DNA of 64,000 bases from Mixophyes australis (lineage: Eukaryota; Chordata; Amphibia; Anura; Limnodynastidae): NCBI GenBank assembly GCA_036250195.1, contig JAVHZZ010000003.1, forward strand, positions 332,949,875 to 333,013,874, read 5' to 3'. Positions 21,990 to 34,001 of this stretch are shown here, one piece after another. The translations under genes and the position numbers were made by a program. Position 1 is the stretch's first letter; each line of letters starts with the position of its first letter. Under the pieces are notes generated by a model that saw nothing but the letters and a program-made list of their open reading frames with translations, was not told the DNA's origin and did not search any database.

Positions 21990-23770
21990 TTTTTTATATA
22001 TTTTATTGTGGTGCCCAGTGCCCACTCCTCTAGGCAGTCCAGGTACATTTATTGGTGCGAATCATAAAAGTTCAGGGTTTTTAATATATCTTGTGGTGAC
22101 CCACTCCTCTACGCAGTCCAGGTACATTTATTGGTGCGATTCATAAAAGTTCAGGGTTTTTAAGATATTGTGGTGACCCACTCCTCTACGCAGTCCAGGT
22201 ACATTTATTGGTGCGATTCATAAAAGTTCAGGGTTTTTAATATATCTTGTGGTGACCCACTCCTCTACGCAGTCCAGGTACATTTATTGGTGCGATTCAT
22301 AAAAGTTCAGGGTTTTTAATATATATTGTGGTGACCCACTCCTCTACGCAGTCCAGGTACATTTATTGGTGCGAATCATAAAAGTTCAGGGTTTTTAATA
22401 TATCTTGTGGTGACCCACTCCTCTACGCAGTCCAGGTACATTTATTGGTGCGAATCATAAAAGTTCAGGGTTTTTAATAGATATTGTGGTGACCCACTCC
22501 TCTATGCAGTCCAGGTACATTTATTGGTGCGATTCATAAAAGTTCAGGGTTTTTAAGATATTGTGGTGACCCACTCCTCTACGCAGTCCAGGTACATTTA
22601 TTGGTGCGAATCATAAAAGTTCAGGGTTTTTAATATATCTTGTGGTGACCCACTCCTATACGCAGTCCAGGTACATTTATTGGTGCGATTCATAAAAGTT
22701 CAGGGTTTTTAATAGATATTGTGGTGACCCACTCCTCTACGCAGTCCAGGTACATTTATTGGTGCGAATCATAAAAGTTCAGGGTTTTTAATATATCTTG
22801 TGGTGACCCACTCCTCTACGCAGTCCAGGTACATTTATTGGTGCGAATCATAAAAGTTCAGGGTTTTTAAGATATTGTGGTGACCCACTCCTCTACGCAG
22901 TCCAGGTACATTTATTGGTGCGAATCATAAAAGTTCAGGGTTTTTAATATATCTTGTGGTGACCCACTCCTATACGCAGTCCAGGTACATTTATTGGTGC
23001 GATTCATAAAAGTTCAGGGTTTTTAAGATATTGTGGTGACCCACTCCTCTACGCAGTCCAGGTACATTTATTGGTGCGAATCATAAAAGTTCAGGGTTTT
23101 TAATATATCTTGTGGTGACCCACTCCTATACGCAGTCCAGGTACATTTATTGGTGCGACTCATAAAAGTTCAGGGTTTTTAAGATATTGTGGTGACCCAC
23201 TCCTCTACGCAGTCCAGGTACATTTATTGGTGCGAATCATAAAAGTTCAGGGTTTTTAATATATCTTGTGGTGACCCACTCCTATACGCAGTCCAGGTAC
23301 ATTTATTGGTGCGATTCATAAAAGTTCAGGGTTTTTAATAGATATTGTGGTGACCCACTCCTCTACGCAGTCCAGGTACATTTATTGGTGCGAATCATAA
23401 AAGTTCAGGGTTTTTAATATATCTTGTGGTGACCCACTCCTCTACGCAGTCCAGGTACATTTATTGGTGCGAATCATAAAAGTTCATGGTTTTTAATATA
23501 TATTGTGGTGACCCACTCCTCTACGCAGTCCAGGTACATTTATTGGTGCGATTCATAAAAGTTCAGGGTTTTTAATATATATTGTGGTGACCCACTCCTC
23601 TACGCAGTCCAGGTACATTTATTGGTGCGAATCATAAAAGTTCAGGGTTTTTAATATATCTTGTGGTGACCCACTCCTCTACGCAGTCCAGGTACATTTA
23701 TTGGTGCGATTCATAAAAGTTCAGGGTTTTTAATATATATTGTGGTGACCCACTCCTCTACGCAGTCCAG
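21990..23770 (+). repeat. 79-bp tandem array, about 23 copies
   Basis: The unit contains GACCCACTCCTCTACGCAG, CCAGGTACATTTATTGGTGC and CATAAAAGTTCAGGG and ends TTTTTAATATATC. Copies are 77-79 bp, the short ones having TAAGATA in place of TAATATATC. I counted about 23 copies by the CAGTCCAGG anchor. The array lies inside the right end of the hAT element, about 315 bp from the tip. It is non-coding. Confidence 0.93.
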
Positions 23771-24093
23771 AAAGATACCTTGTTGCAACGTTTTGGACTA
23801 ATAACTATATTGTGAGGTGTTCAGAATACACTGTAAATTAGTGGAAATGCTTGTTATTGAATGTTATTGAGGTTACTAATAGCCTAGGAGTGAAAATAAA
23901 CCCAAAAACTTGATTTTTAAACTTTTTATGTTTTTTTCAAAAAAAATCCGAATCCAAAACCTTAAATCCGAACCGAGACCTTTCGTCAAGTGTTTTGCGA
24001 GACAAATCCTAACCCCAAAAATAACGAAAATCCGGATCCAAAACACAAAACACGAGACCTCAAAAGTCGCCGGTGCACATCCCTAGAAACTAT

Positions 24094-25479
24094 ATGCAAA
24101 ACACTATTCATTATTCTTTTACAATATGAGCCGCATAAAGCTACTGTAATGTAACTGGATACAGCTAGCTTCAAAACAAACATCTTCAAAGAAGCAGAGT
24201 CATTATCTTTTCATTATTCATTATCAAGGCTGAAGAGAAAACATCTTACTAAAACCTTAGAAGGGAGATGGTTACAGTTTTAGACAAGACATAAAAAATC
24301 CTTGATTAGTTGTCAGGTAGGATATTGGGCAATCTTCTCTGCCTGGAGACAATAGAGGAAACACTAGCTGACAATGAAAATCTGGCAATTTGAGAGAGTT
24401 TTTCAAGCCCTAATATTAAACATTTCAATTGGTCAACCATGTTTAAAGCTGGAAGATGGTTTTAAATTCATTATGTTCCTCTTCTTTTCTTTTAAGCACT
24501 ATAATGTCATACTGCTTATACTCTTAACCTTGAAAGCATACATAGTTTTTCTATCGTATTTACTTAATGCACAGCAGTAGCTATTAGTATTAAGGGCTAG
24601 CGACGTTTAATAGTGTTTTTATGGGCAGAATGTGCTGCAGTCTATGGAAAATAAAAGTAAGAGCTTTGTTTAAGGTTTCAAATGATAGATTTAAGGGGCA
24701 GCATCATGAATGTTCCCTTTATGAATGTGCCATTCAATATGTTAGTTCTAATACAGTAAACATTATAGAAAACAAAAAACTTTATAGATCTTGAAATCAA
24801 AGATATAGAAATAGATAAAAAAACAAAAACACAATACTTAGCTGTTAATAAGGTAAGCATATGATTTTTAAATATGTCCAAGTTATATATTTTACTTAAG
24901 TATAGCACACAATCTATAACCACATAAAACATAAAAATGACAAACATAAAGAATGTTTACAATGTATATTAATATTATCCTTAAATAATCTACTGCGATA
25001 AATAAGAATAATGAGTTGGCTCTGAATGAGCACATTTTGGTCACAATTTCTATTGCAGTAACTGTACTTACATTTTTAATTTCCAACTTCGCAAACAGTA
25101 TATCCTGCCTGGCTTTTGTGACACCGATCCAATGACCTAGTTCAGACTCACAGAGAGAAAACAGTATCTGGACAAGTTTGGCTTTTCAGCATTAGCAGAT
25201 TGGCAAGCTTCATCTGTGACAACCCTTTGAGTAGGAGGAAGAAATTCTGTAGCCACCAATATAATTTCGAAAGATATTCCCTAGTATATTATAGGAATGC
25301 CAGCATTTTCTAAATGTTAATCCTTCATCCACAATGTCCCCATACTTAAACTATTGTACAAATGTGTGTTGGATTGCATGAATTCTACCCTGTGACATAT
25401 TAAATTTCACAATGAATTACATAATTCAACATTAACAATCATAGATGCAACTGGTGCAGCAGCTATTGGGTGCAAAGCT
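24094..25479. other. Unique AT-rich stretch, no gene seen
   Basis: No repeat family or coding motif recognised. Several short frames of 64-89 residues occur by chance in AT-rich sequence. Confidence 0.4.
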
Positions 25480-26058
25480 GATGGCGGCCCCATGTATATA
25501 TGTGGGTTTTTCACCATTACTAATGTCTAGCCGCTGGACATAAAGATTACGTTCCTCTTCTATAATATGGTGTTCAATTCTGGAGGCTGTATCTCCAGAA
25601 TGATATAAATACAATAGAGACTGTTCAAAGAAGGGCATGGCCTCCAGCACAAAACTTACCCGGAAAGATTAAAATATCTTAATATGTATAATTTGGAGCA
25701 GAGAAGAGAAAGGGGGTACATGAAAATTTCAATTATATAAAGGGTTTGAACAAGGTACAGGACGAAAGTATTCTTCAAAGGAAGAGAAGTACTAGAACAC
25801 AGGGACATGCACTGACACTGGAGGGAAGTAGGTTCAGAGGAAATTTGAGGAAAAACTACTTCACAGAAAGGGTAGTGAATAAGTGGAATAGGCTCCCATC
25901 AGAGGTGGTAGAGCAGTTTAGACATGCTTGGAATAGACATAAGAATATCCTTATAAAGAATGAATGATCAAACAGGTAGAGGTTAATAAAAAAAATGGGC
26001 AGACTAGATGGGCCAAGTGGTTCTTATCTGCTATGAAATTCTATGTTTCTATCACTAT
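25480..26058 (+). mobile_element. 3' fragment of a non-LTR retrotransposon (LINE)
   Basis: The frame at 25746-25967 contains GSRFRGNLRKNYFTERVVNK followed by WNRLPSEVV, a block I recognise from the C-terminal ends of LINE reverse-transcriptase proteins. The following non-coding part has GGGCAGACTAGATGGGCC and ends TTCTATGTTTCTAT, a 3' end I know from amphibian repeats. It is 5' truncated, as usual for LINE copies, with no reverse-transcriptase core present. Which LINE clade it belongs to is not settled here. Confidence 0.7.
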
Positions 26059-26084
26059 ACACCATCACACATAGCCAAGATCTC

Positions 26085-26205
26085 AGTTGTTAGAACTGCA
26101 GCCTCACAGTACTGGGGCGCTCAGTATGAATAGACTCAGGGTGCGATTTGTGAGATGAATATATGCGCTCTCTGTATTTACGTGGGTTTTCTCCCAAAAA
26201 AGGGG
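26085..26205 (+). mobile_element. Degraded SINE fragment
   Basis: Retains GTTAGAACTGCAGCCTCACA and GTACTGGGGC from the SINE head and TTTACGTGGGTTTTCTCC from the body, with the intervening part scrambled or deleted. Confidence 0.5.
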
Positions 26206-26380
26206 CTTTATTAACAATAACCATTTTTTGTCACTGTCAATTTCATTCCTTATCACAATGGAAAGGAATGAAAGATCATGACCATTTATTAAAGGGCTTC
26301 TGCCGAGTGACAGCAGGCACGATAAACAGCTGTCCCAACAATCACCTATCTCTTCTATGGTCACTATCGCAAAGTGGCCA

Positions 26381-27622
26381 CGTTAGCCATAGACCCCAGA
26401 GGGGACAACAGGAAAGATGCAGTGAAGTATCCGAAGATCCCTCTACCACAATGCTCATCTTCAGATGTCGTAAGCCATAGTCGCCAGAGGGGAGAGCAGG
26501 CAAGATGCAGTGAAGGATCCGAAGATCCCTCTACCACAATGCTCCTCTTCAGATGTCATTAGCCATAGACCCCAGAGGGGACAGCAGGAAAGATGCAGTG
26601 AAGGATCCAAAGATCCCTCTACCACAATGCTCATCTTCAGATGTCGTAAGCCATAGTCCCCAGAGGGGAGAGCAGGCAAGATGCAGTGAAGGATCCAAAG
26701 ATCCCTCTACCACAATGCTCATCTTCAGATGTCGTAAGCCATAGTCCCCAGAGGGGAGAGCAGGATAGATGCAGTGAAGGATCCGAAGATCCCTCTACCA
26801 CAATGCTCATCTTCAGATGTCATTAGCCATAGACCCCAGAGGGGACAGCAGGAAAGATGCAGTGAAGGATCCGAAGATCGCTCTACCACAATGCTCATCT
26901 TCAGATGTCATTAGCCATAGACCCCAGAGGGGAGAGCAGGCAAGATGCGGTGAAGGATCCGAAGATCCCTCTACCACAATGCTCCTCTTCAGATGTCGTT
27001 AGCCATAGTCCCCAGAGGGGACAGCAGGAAAGATGCGGTGAAGGATCCGAAGATCCCTCTACCACAATGCTCCTCTTCAGATGTCGTTAGCCATAGACCC
27101 CAGAGGGGACAGCAGGAAAGATGCAGTGAAGAATCCGAAGATCCCTCTACCACAATGCTCATCTTCACATGTCATTAGCCATAGACCCCAGAGGGGAGAG
27201 CAGGAAAGATGCAGTGAAGGATCCGAAGATCCCTCTACCACAATGCTCATCTTCAGATGTCGTTAGCCATAGACCCCAGAGGGGACAGCAGGAAAGATGC
27301 AGTGAAGGATCCGAAGATCCCTCTACCACAATGCTCATCTTCAGATGTCGTAAGCCATAGTCCCCAGAGGGGAGAGCAGGCAAGATGCGGTGATGGATCC
27401 GAAGATCCCTCTACCACAATGCTCCTCTTCAGATGTCGTTAGCCATAGACCCCAGAGGGGACAGCAGGAAAGATGCAGTGAAGGATCCGAAGATCCCTCT
27501 ACCACAATGCTCATCTTCAGATGTCGTAAGCCATAGTCCCCAGAGGGGAGAGCAGGCAAGATGCAGTGAAGGATCCGAAGATCCCTCTACCACAATGCTC
27601 ATCTTCACATGTCATTAGCCAT
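26381..27622. repeat. 88-bp tandem array, 14 copies
   Basis: Units repeat exactly every 88 bp. The core is AGCCATAGACCCCAGAGGGG, then GGATCCGAAGATCCCTCTAC and CACAATGCTCATCTTCAGAT. Two variants, ATAGACCCC...GACAGCAGGAAAG and ATAGTCCCC...GAGAGCAGGCAAG, intermix in an irregular order. Because 88 is one more than a multiple of 3, overlapping frames of about 61-72 residues arise in each copy; they are not genes. Confidence 0.95.
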
Positions 27623-27627
27623 GTGGC

Positions 27628-27662
27628 ACAAGTTCTGAAAATCTTTGATTTTCAGAACTTGT
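27628..27662. repeat. Perfect short hairpin next to the 88-bp array
   Basis: ACAAGTTCTGAAAATC faces its reverse complement GATTTTCAGAACTTGT with a 3-base loop. It sits 6 bp after the last 88-bp copy, so it may be part of a foldback element that carried the array. Confidence 0.7.
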
Positions 27663-29399
27663 AAATTCACAAAAATGAACAGCCCCTATGGGGACTGCTA
27701 TTGCTTATGAGAAAGTTAAATTTGCGGTGGTCCCCTGAAAACATCCAGATGAGGAACTTGCTAAATAGTTAGAATTCAACCCACCAAATCTGGGACCTAT
27801 GTGTTTGTGTGGTAGGAACATTGATTTGTAAGCTGGAGCAGTGAGTAATGTGTCTGAATAAAATGCTCTGGCTGTACAGCTCTGCAGAAATGACAGATAA
27901 AACACATTTAGAATCCTAGTACAGAATTGTAGGAACCAATGAAGAGCTGCATCCACAAATACCCATATAAGAAGCCAAAATAGGGACAATGAGGCCCATT
28001 TGGAGTAAAAGAGGGACACTTCATTGGTCTTAAATTATGTGGCCAGTAGAAATGTAATTTCCTTTCTTGTTATAACAGCTATGTTTGGAAATATTGGCCT
28101 TAACATTGATGGCAATGACAGAAGCAGAAACACTAGTCTGCTGAAGAATTTCCTTTCATCTCTGCAACCTACACTTACTTGAGCAAAAAGGTTTTAGAAA
28201 ATACTATGGTTATGTTCAATCTGTTCATTGCTGAATGAAAGTAAAAGCTTGGTATCCAGAACTTAATTCATAGTTTAAGTATATATCGTTAAAAAAAGGT
28301 CATCAGCAGTCATAAAAATTAGGAGAAAATAGGGAAACAGGGCTGACATGAGAGAGAAATTAGAGACTGCTCAAGCTCATAAGAAACAGCAGCAGCAGAG
28401 AGCTTTCTGAGAAACCTACAATTTGACGTGCAGATAAAACACTGTTGAGCATAAAATGACATTACTTGGCATTGCAAGGGATGTAGTGACGATTTCAGAC
28501 ACAGAAGCTATGAAACAGACTCTGGTAGACCTTACTGTTGTATAAAACATAATTATTCTTTTTTATTTCACCTCCCTTAGGCTATTGAAATCAAATTCTA
28601 CAGCGAGATAAGAAAAAAAATGTGAAGATTGTGGTATAAAATATATGTATTTATATCTTAAAAGATGAAATTATTATATTTCTGGTTTTTACTGTAGATG
28701 AGGAACAAAGGAGAACATTATCTCCCAAATAAATAGTATTTTCCCTAATTTATCAGTGCCCACTCTGATGCGAACAACAGTTTCAGCAACATACATTTTC
28801 AAGAAAATATTAATATAAGTATGAAATTAATGTTGGTTATGTAAAATTTCCGTCCTATACAATATGTGATCTTTCACCTACTAAAATAGTTTTCTTCGCT
28901 TTGGAGTAAGTGAATATGACAAGGTACATGTCTCATACAGCCTTCATTACTGTAGTAATGTTTGTGCAGCTTAGCGAAAAATCTACCTCACAATGAGTAA
29001 TGTATTTCAGTATTTAGTAATGAGCAATGATAAAATGCTAAAAGAATCGTAAAGTTATTTAAAGGGAAAGCGTTACTTATGCTCAAAATATATACTGTAC
29101 ATACATAAATTGATAAGATATGTTTTGTTTATATGGTAGTGCCAACTTAAAATATTTTCTAAAATAAGTAAAGAAAAGAAATATTTATATGCACTTCAGG
29201 ATGGATTTGATTATGGTCAGAGCACCTATTGTATGAATTTTGTCTAAACTGGTTACACACAAACAAGGGGAAAGTGGGAGGGGCTAGACTGAGAACCACC
29301 TGCAGATAATGAGTATTATAATGTTAACAATGGCAAGCAGTATTTCACCGGGGATGTGGGGAGACTGTGGGAAATGGGGGGAGGCAAATGTTGGGTAGA
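27663..29399. other. Unique AT-rich stretch, no gene seen
   Basis: No coding motif or repeat family recognised. Confidence 0.4.
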
Positions 29400-29722
29400 G
29401 AATAATTCATACTTACCAACTCCCGGAAACAAGTAGAGGGGGCGTGACTGGAGGGCAGGAGGGGGCGGGACGAGGCCAATCGCGTCATTTTGGCCCCGCC
29501 CCCTGCGAAAACCATAATTTACGACGCAGGGGGCGGGGGCAAAATGACGCGATTGGCCTCATCCCGCCCCCTCCCGCCCTCCAAAATGGCGTGATTCACC
29601 GAGAATCGCGTCAAATGACGCGATTCTCGGTGTGAGATTGGGATGCGGGAGAAATGCCAGCTTGCACCCGAATTTCGGAGTCTCCCGGACTTTCCGGGAG
29701 AGTTGGCATGTATGGAATAATT
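29400..29722. mobile_element. GC-rich foldback MITE with perfect 8-bp target duplication (hAT-like)
   Basis: The element runs 29408-29714, starting CATACTTACCAACTCCCGG and ending GTTGGCATGTATG. GAATAATT flanks it on both sides (29400-29407 and 29715-29722). The interior is a GC-rich palindrome with repeated GGCCAATCGCGTCATTTT and its complement. The 8-bp duplication suggests hAT mobilisation. Its tips do not match those of the complete hAT at 15.9-24.1 kb. Confidence 0.85.
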
Positions 29723-31450
29723 TAAAAATGAGGGGTTCCTGCCTGTTACATTTGTACTGGCCACCGCAGTTTCTGGTGGCAGCCCTGAACACGTTATAAC
29801 AATACATTTAATCAGAGAAAGAGTCACCTATCTGTAATTAACATATCGGCAGACATTTTAAACAATGATTAAAATCTATAAACAAACAAATCTGACAATA
29901 AAGCAGGAATCAGCTGGGGGTTTTAAGTAGAGACTTGGAGCCTGCCTCTTGCTCATCAGCGATTCTGAGGCGTAGCATAGATGGAGCAAGAGGATCATGT
30001 GCAGAGGGCACCAGTGTAACTACCCTGTCAATATGATCAGAAGCGGAGAGTTCAGGAGATTGTCACACACAAAAATGCAGCCGCTCTGTGTGGGTGCTGC
30101 ACTCAGCTGTAGGTCTCTTTCCCTGCACTTTGCTATCTCCAGGAACCCTAAAGGCTGCTCATAGGGAGTGAGAAGCTGCTAGTTTGTGTTTTTTTATTTA
30201 CAGATATAGGAGTCAGAAAACTACATCTACCATCATGCACAGCATTCTGTCAATGATGGGAGGTAAGGGAGGGCCGTCCCACAATCCAAAGACTGCATAG
30301 TAGTCTCCTGAGATGGCGATAACAGAACAGGGACCAAGGCAGTACTTAGGTAAATCTTATCGCCAGCAGTAACCCTTTGATGTATATCACAGACGAAAAC
30401 ACCAGTTTTTGTTAGTCATGGGGCATTTAACCCTATAGTAAATACGCACCTAAGAGTCAAAACAATGCAGATTCTTCTAAACCAAACTTACAGGTACCAT
30501 ATTGCACTTTCAAATATGAATGTTTGCGTCAAATTGATTAAATAAAAGCCATTGCTTTAAACTTGACATGTTTTATTCAACCCTTTAAATACTAGTGCAG
30601 GCAACTTACTTTTATCTTCAAATGCCTAGATTATGGTAAGGAATTGCTGTGATGCCCTAGTGAAAGAGCATTATAGAAACAAACATTATATATAAGCAGT
30701 TTTTTGCCATAATTCACTCATTCGTTAGGAAAATAGTATATTATAAGGAATAATGCACTCTGCACTGTAAATCATTTCGGATACAAATCACCTTAGATTT
30801 CTGTGACCTGTATAAAAGCATTCAGCCTATAGACTTTTATATTGTCCCAGAACTCCTTGGTGACTTCTAATATCCATATACATTATAAGTAAGAAGTGCA
30901 TTTTCCCATTAGACAGTCTCATCAGAGACATCAGCAATAGAGGTGACACTTACTACTCGAGGCAATTTCAGATATGCCAGTTTGCAATTACATTCCATGA
31001 TAAATCCGTAAACACAATAGATATTTATATTACATGTTTTCATGAACTAACAACTGAGAAAACTGGCAGACTAGCATTAAACATAAACAACTGACATTTA
31101 TTTACTCTCATTCTTGATTACATAAATTAAATGAATTGCAATCTTAGCTTCTTGCTTAGATCAGACTTGATTATGTAATTAGGTAATTATCTCAGCTGTC
31201 CAACTGAAGATGAAGCAAAAATCCATATTACTGAACTGCAGCTTATTTTGCATGTTTGAAAATGTGTGCAATACAGCTACTCATTTCTGGCAGGTCGACT
31301 GTAGTCAAATAATTTGAAATGAAACAATACTTTGATATACAAATTTGTTTCCCATTTCAACAGTGAGTTTTAGATTTCTAAAATTAAAGCAGTAATGTTG
31401 ATCATGGAGTTGTTGCATCTACAGCTGTCTGAAAACTCATAATACAAGTG
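29723..31450. other. Unique stretch, no gene seen
   Basis: Includes a section around 31080-31400 with homeodomain-like TAATTA motifs and no repeat character, noted as a possible conserved non-coding element. Confidence 0.4.
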
Positions 31451-31479
31451 CATGTTTAGAGCTGGATGTGCTGTCCCCA

Positions 31480-32545
31480 GCATTTGTATTGCGGTACACA
31501 CTACCGATGACGTGGATGCAGACGTGGGGTCACCAGGAGGCGACTCTATCTAAGATGCGCAAGCTTTGTGAGTACTGGGAGGAGCAATTAGTAAGACCGC
31601 CTCGTCTAATTGGAGGGAGGCTGTGGTGAAATGAGGTATTAATATCACCTCAACCAGTCTGCACCTCGTTTCACACAAACTGTGGACTATAAAAAACATA
31701 TACTTTTTCTAGCCTTCTGGTTCCCCATATTTGTCAGTCATATTTATACTTGTATATATTCTATTTGTAAGTAGTTAAAATGTCGCCAGCATAGTTTTCT
31801 TATCTTGCAAACTAGTCCATTGTCTCAGCCTAGGCAAAAGGATTATTGTCCACCAGTCCTGTATGAATGTACATCACACCAGGGGAGTCTCTTGTCTTTG
31901 TTTATCTGTGTGTCTGTGTGTGCTAGCATAGGGGAAAGGTCAACAGATAGATGACTAGATTATATATTTAAATGTAATGTCTCTGAATTGTAAGCTTACT
32001 TGTTTAAGCAACTTCTGCTGTATAGCCACAGAACAAGGTAAACACAAAAAAAAAACCAATCAGGCAGGTCCTGGAAATCCAAGGTCATTTCTGCCTTGAA
32101 ATACCAGCTCCAGAGAACAGCAAATGAGCATTCACTACCCAGTGATAGCTGAAGTCATGCTGACGTTGAGGCCCCGGTCTCTGCCCTGACAGGAAAAGGA
32201 CAATTGGTCCCTGGAGTACTGTCTTTGCCTTGATCTTCCTCTCCAGGTCTTGGGGAGCTGTGTGCCCACCAAAAGTGGAGTGACAGTGTCTCAGGACCAC
32301 TGGCTTATTGGCAGCCTCAAAGGATAGAGGGGAGAAGCTTGAATGGATATCCTGTATGCTGTCTGTGCCAGACTGTGGTGTTATTTGTTGCAGGTTATTA
32401 TTTAAACATGTTTATTGCTGTTTGGTGCTACCATTTTTTCAAATAAACTTATTTATTTTATTTCAGATATTTGCCTGCGTGATTTTGAACTTTGGATAGG
32501 TACCGGTTAGGCACGCTGTGCGGCACAGAGGGTTACATTAAACCC
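31480..32545 (+). other. Possible LTR-like or retroelement-derived segment
   Basis: Contains a TATAAAA at about 31689 and AATAAA at 32442-32447 followed by TTATTTATTTTATTTC, then a GGCACGCTGTGCGGCACAGAGG-region and a short open frame starting at 32754 that is cut by a SINE. This order resembles promoter, poly(A) and leader of an LTR element, but no terminal repeats or target duplication were found. Weakly supported. Confidence 0.2.
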
Positions 32546-32958
32546 GGTATCTTCCCAGAGGTATGACCAACCTTGCAGGGCACAAGCGTCGGACGTGATT
32601 TGCTGCAATGACGGGACAGGGCATGAAGAAGGGGGGGAGCCACGCATCAACTAAAATCCACATGGAGAGAGTCTCTGGGATTACAGTTGGGTATCTGTAA
32701 TCTGTACCTGAGAAGTACTCCATCAAGAAGGGAGGGGTCGGTGTAGAAGCAGCATGGCTACAGAGGAGCCATTTGAAAAGAGCTCCAATATGTTAAGCCC
32801 TGAAATTGGAAGGAAACGAGACTCGATTCAGCAGCTTATTAGGAACATTTTAAAGGGAAAAAAATGCAGTTGGCTCAGTGAACCAGCCCAGGGTAGCCCA
32901 CTATGGGCCCGGCACATGGGACAAATGTTTACAACTGTAAATTGCTGCAGAGTATGCT

Positions 32959-33309
32959 GGGCAGCACGGTGGCCTAGTGGTTAGCACTTCAGCCTCACAG
33001 CGCTGGGGTCATGAGTTCAATTCCCGACCATGGCCTTATCTGTGTGGAGTTTGTATGTTCTCCCCGTGTTTGCGTGGGTTTCCTCCGGGTGCTCCGGTTT
33101 CCTCCCACACTCCAAAAACATACTAGTAGGTTAATTGGCTGCTATCAAAATTGACCCTAGTCTCACTCTCTCTGTCTGTATGTTAGGGAATTTAGACTGT
33201 GAGCTCCAATGGGGCAGGGACTGATGTGAATGAGTTCTCTGTACAGCGCTGCGGAATCAGTGGCGCTATATAAATAAATGATGATGATGATGCTATATAA
33301 ATAAATATT
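32959..33309 (+). mobile_element. tRNA-derived SINE, best full-length copy
   Basis: Starts GGGCAGCACGGTGGCCTAGTG. The A-box-like TGGCCTAGTGG and the B-box-like GAGTTCAATTCC form the tRNA-type promoter. The body carries GTGTGGAGTTTGTATGTTC and CTCCGGGTGCTCCGGTTTCC, and the tail has GACTGTGAGCTCCAATGGGG and GGCGCTATATAAATAAATG with GATGATGAT. The tail resembles a CR1/L2-type LINE 3' end, which would supply the mobilising machinery. Confidence 0.9.
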
Positions 33310-34001
33310 ACTGTTCAGAATTATAATTAGTCTTTATATGGCAGATGAATTTCAATGGCGAGAACAGTCTAGTGAGAAATGGTAAGCAGCCAGAGAGGTA
33401 GTCATCCAAGAGCCAAAGATCAGGAGTTGGAAAGGTCATCTGATAGCCTGGGATTAAACACAGGAAGGCAGCCAGGAAGATACAAGATACAATATGATGG
33501 TTCACAGAGACCAGCTCAATAACCAGCAATGTGCCGTTCACAGAAAACTGCTTATATAGGCCTGAAACTGTTGTATCAAGCCTCAGGTAACAAGACATTA
33601 AAAGGCAGAAGGTCATTGGGCTATTCTCAGGTCTGCACAGATGAAGTGATAATGAAAAGGGTGCAGTAGGATGTTAGCCAAGCCTGCGCTTCATAGCGCA
33701 GAGGCTGCACTGTTGCAACCCAGAGTTTGCTTTTCAAATCCAGAAGCACAATTCCTCCTGGGCATTGGTGGCATCAGGTAAGAAAAGAGGCATGATTCTA
33801 AACAGTGATCCCTGCATGCCAATAGTGAGTCTTTCAGGCTATATGAGACTCACATAATAGGTAAGTCAGGGTGTGGACCAGCACTGGATCTGAAGGTTAT
33901 TAATAATATTAATGCATCCTGAAGGGTCCCAATAATGTCACTCACTCTTAGTGAATTGATAGACTGCCTCCACTGTGTGTAGGACACTGGTGCACTTAAA
34001 A
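33310..34001. other. No gene recognised; possible retroelement non-coding DNA
   Basis: The purine-rich style of 33360-33600 resembles frog LTR sequences on the minus strand, but no terminal repeat was found. Confidence 0.25.

Larger units (their letters stand above)
15867..24093 (+). mobile_element. Complete 8.2-kb hAT transposon with 8-bp target duplication
   Basis: The element occupies 15875-24085. It is bounded by a perfect direct repeat GAAACTAT (15867-15874 and 24086-24093). Its ends are imperfect inverted repeats, TAGAGATGAGCGGGCTCGG at the left and the complement of TAGGGATGTGCACCGGCGAC at the right, similar to the TAGGGATG-type tips of Ac/Tam3-like hAT elements. Subterminal regions on both sides are rich in TCCGA/ATCCGAA motifs. 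Inside are a promoter-like leader, tandem leader repeats, a BED-finger transposase frame, a poly(A) signal and a large 3' tandem array. The intact duplication and long frame argue for fairly recent insertion. Confidence 0.93.

Noticed and set aside
21990..23770. CRISPR-like regular repeats
   Set aside because: Unit-to-unit tandem copies without unique spacers, inside a eukaryotic transposon.
26381..27622. CRISPR-like or coding tandem repeat
   Set aside because: No spacers, contiguous 88-bp units, and frames shift by one each unit.
32754..32984. 76-residue frame starting MATEEPFEKSS
   Set aside because: Start context is plausible but the frame runs into a SINE, has no recognised domain, and no partner exon was found.
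32959..33030. Functional tRNA gene
   Set aside because: A- and B-box-like motifs belong to the SINE head; no cloverleaf or anticodon arm is supported.
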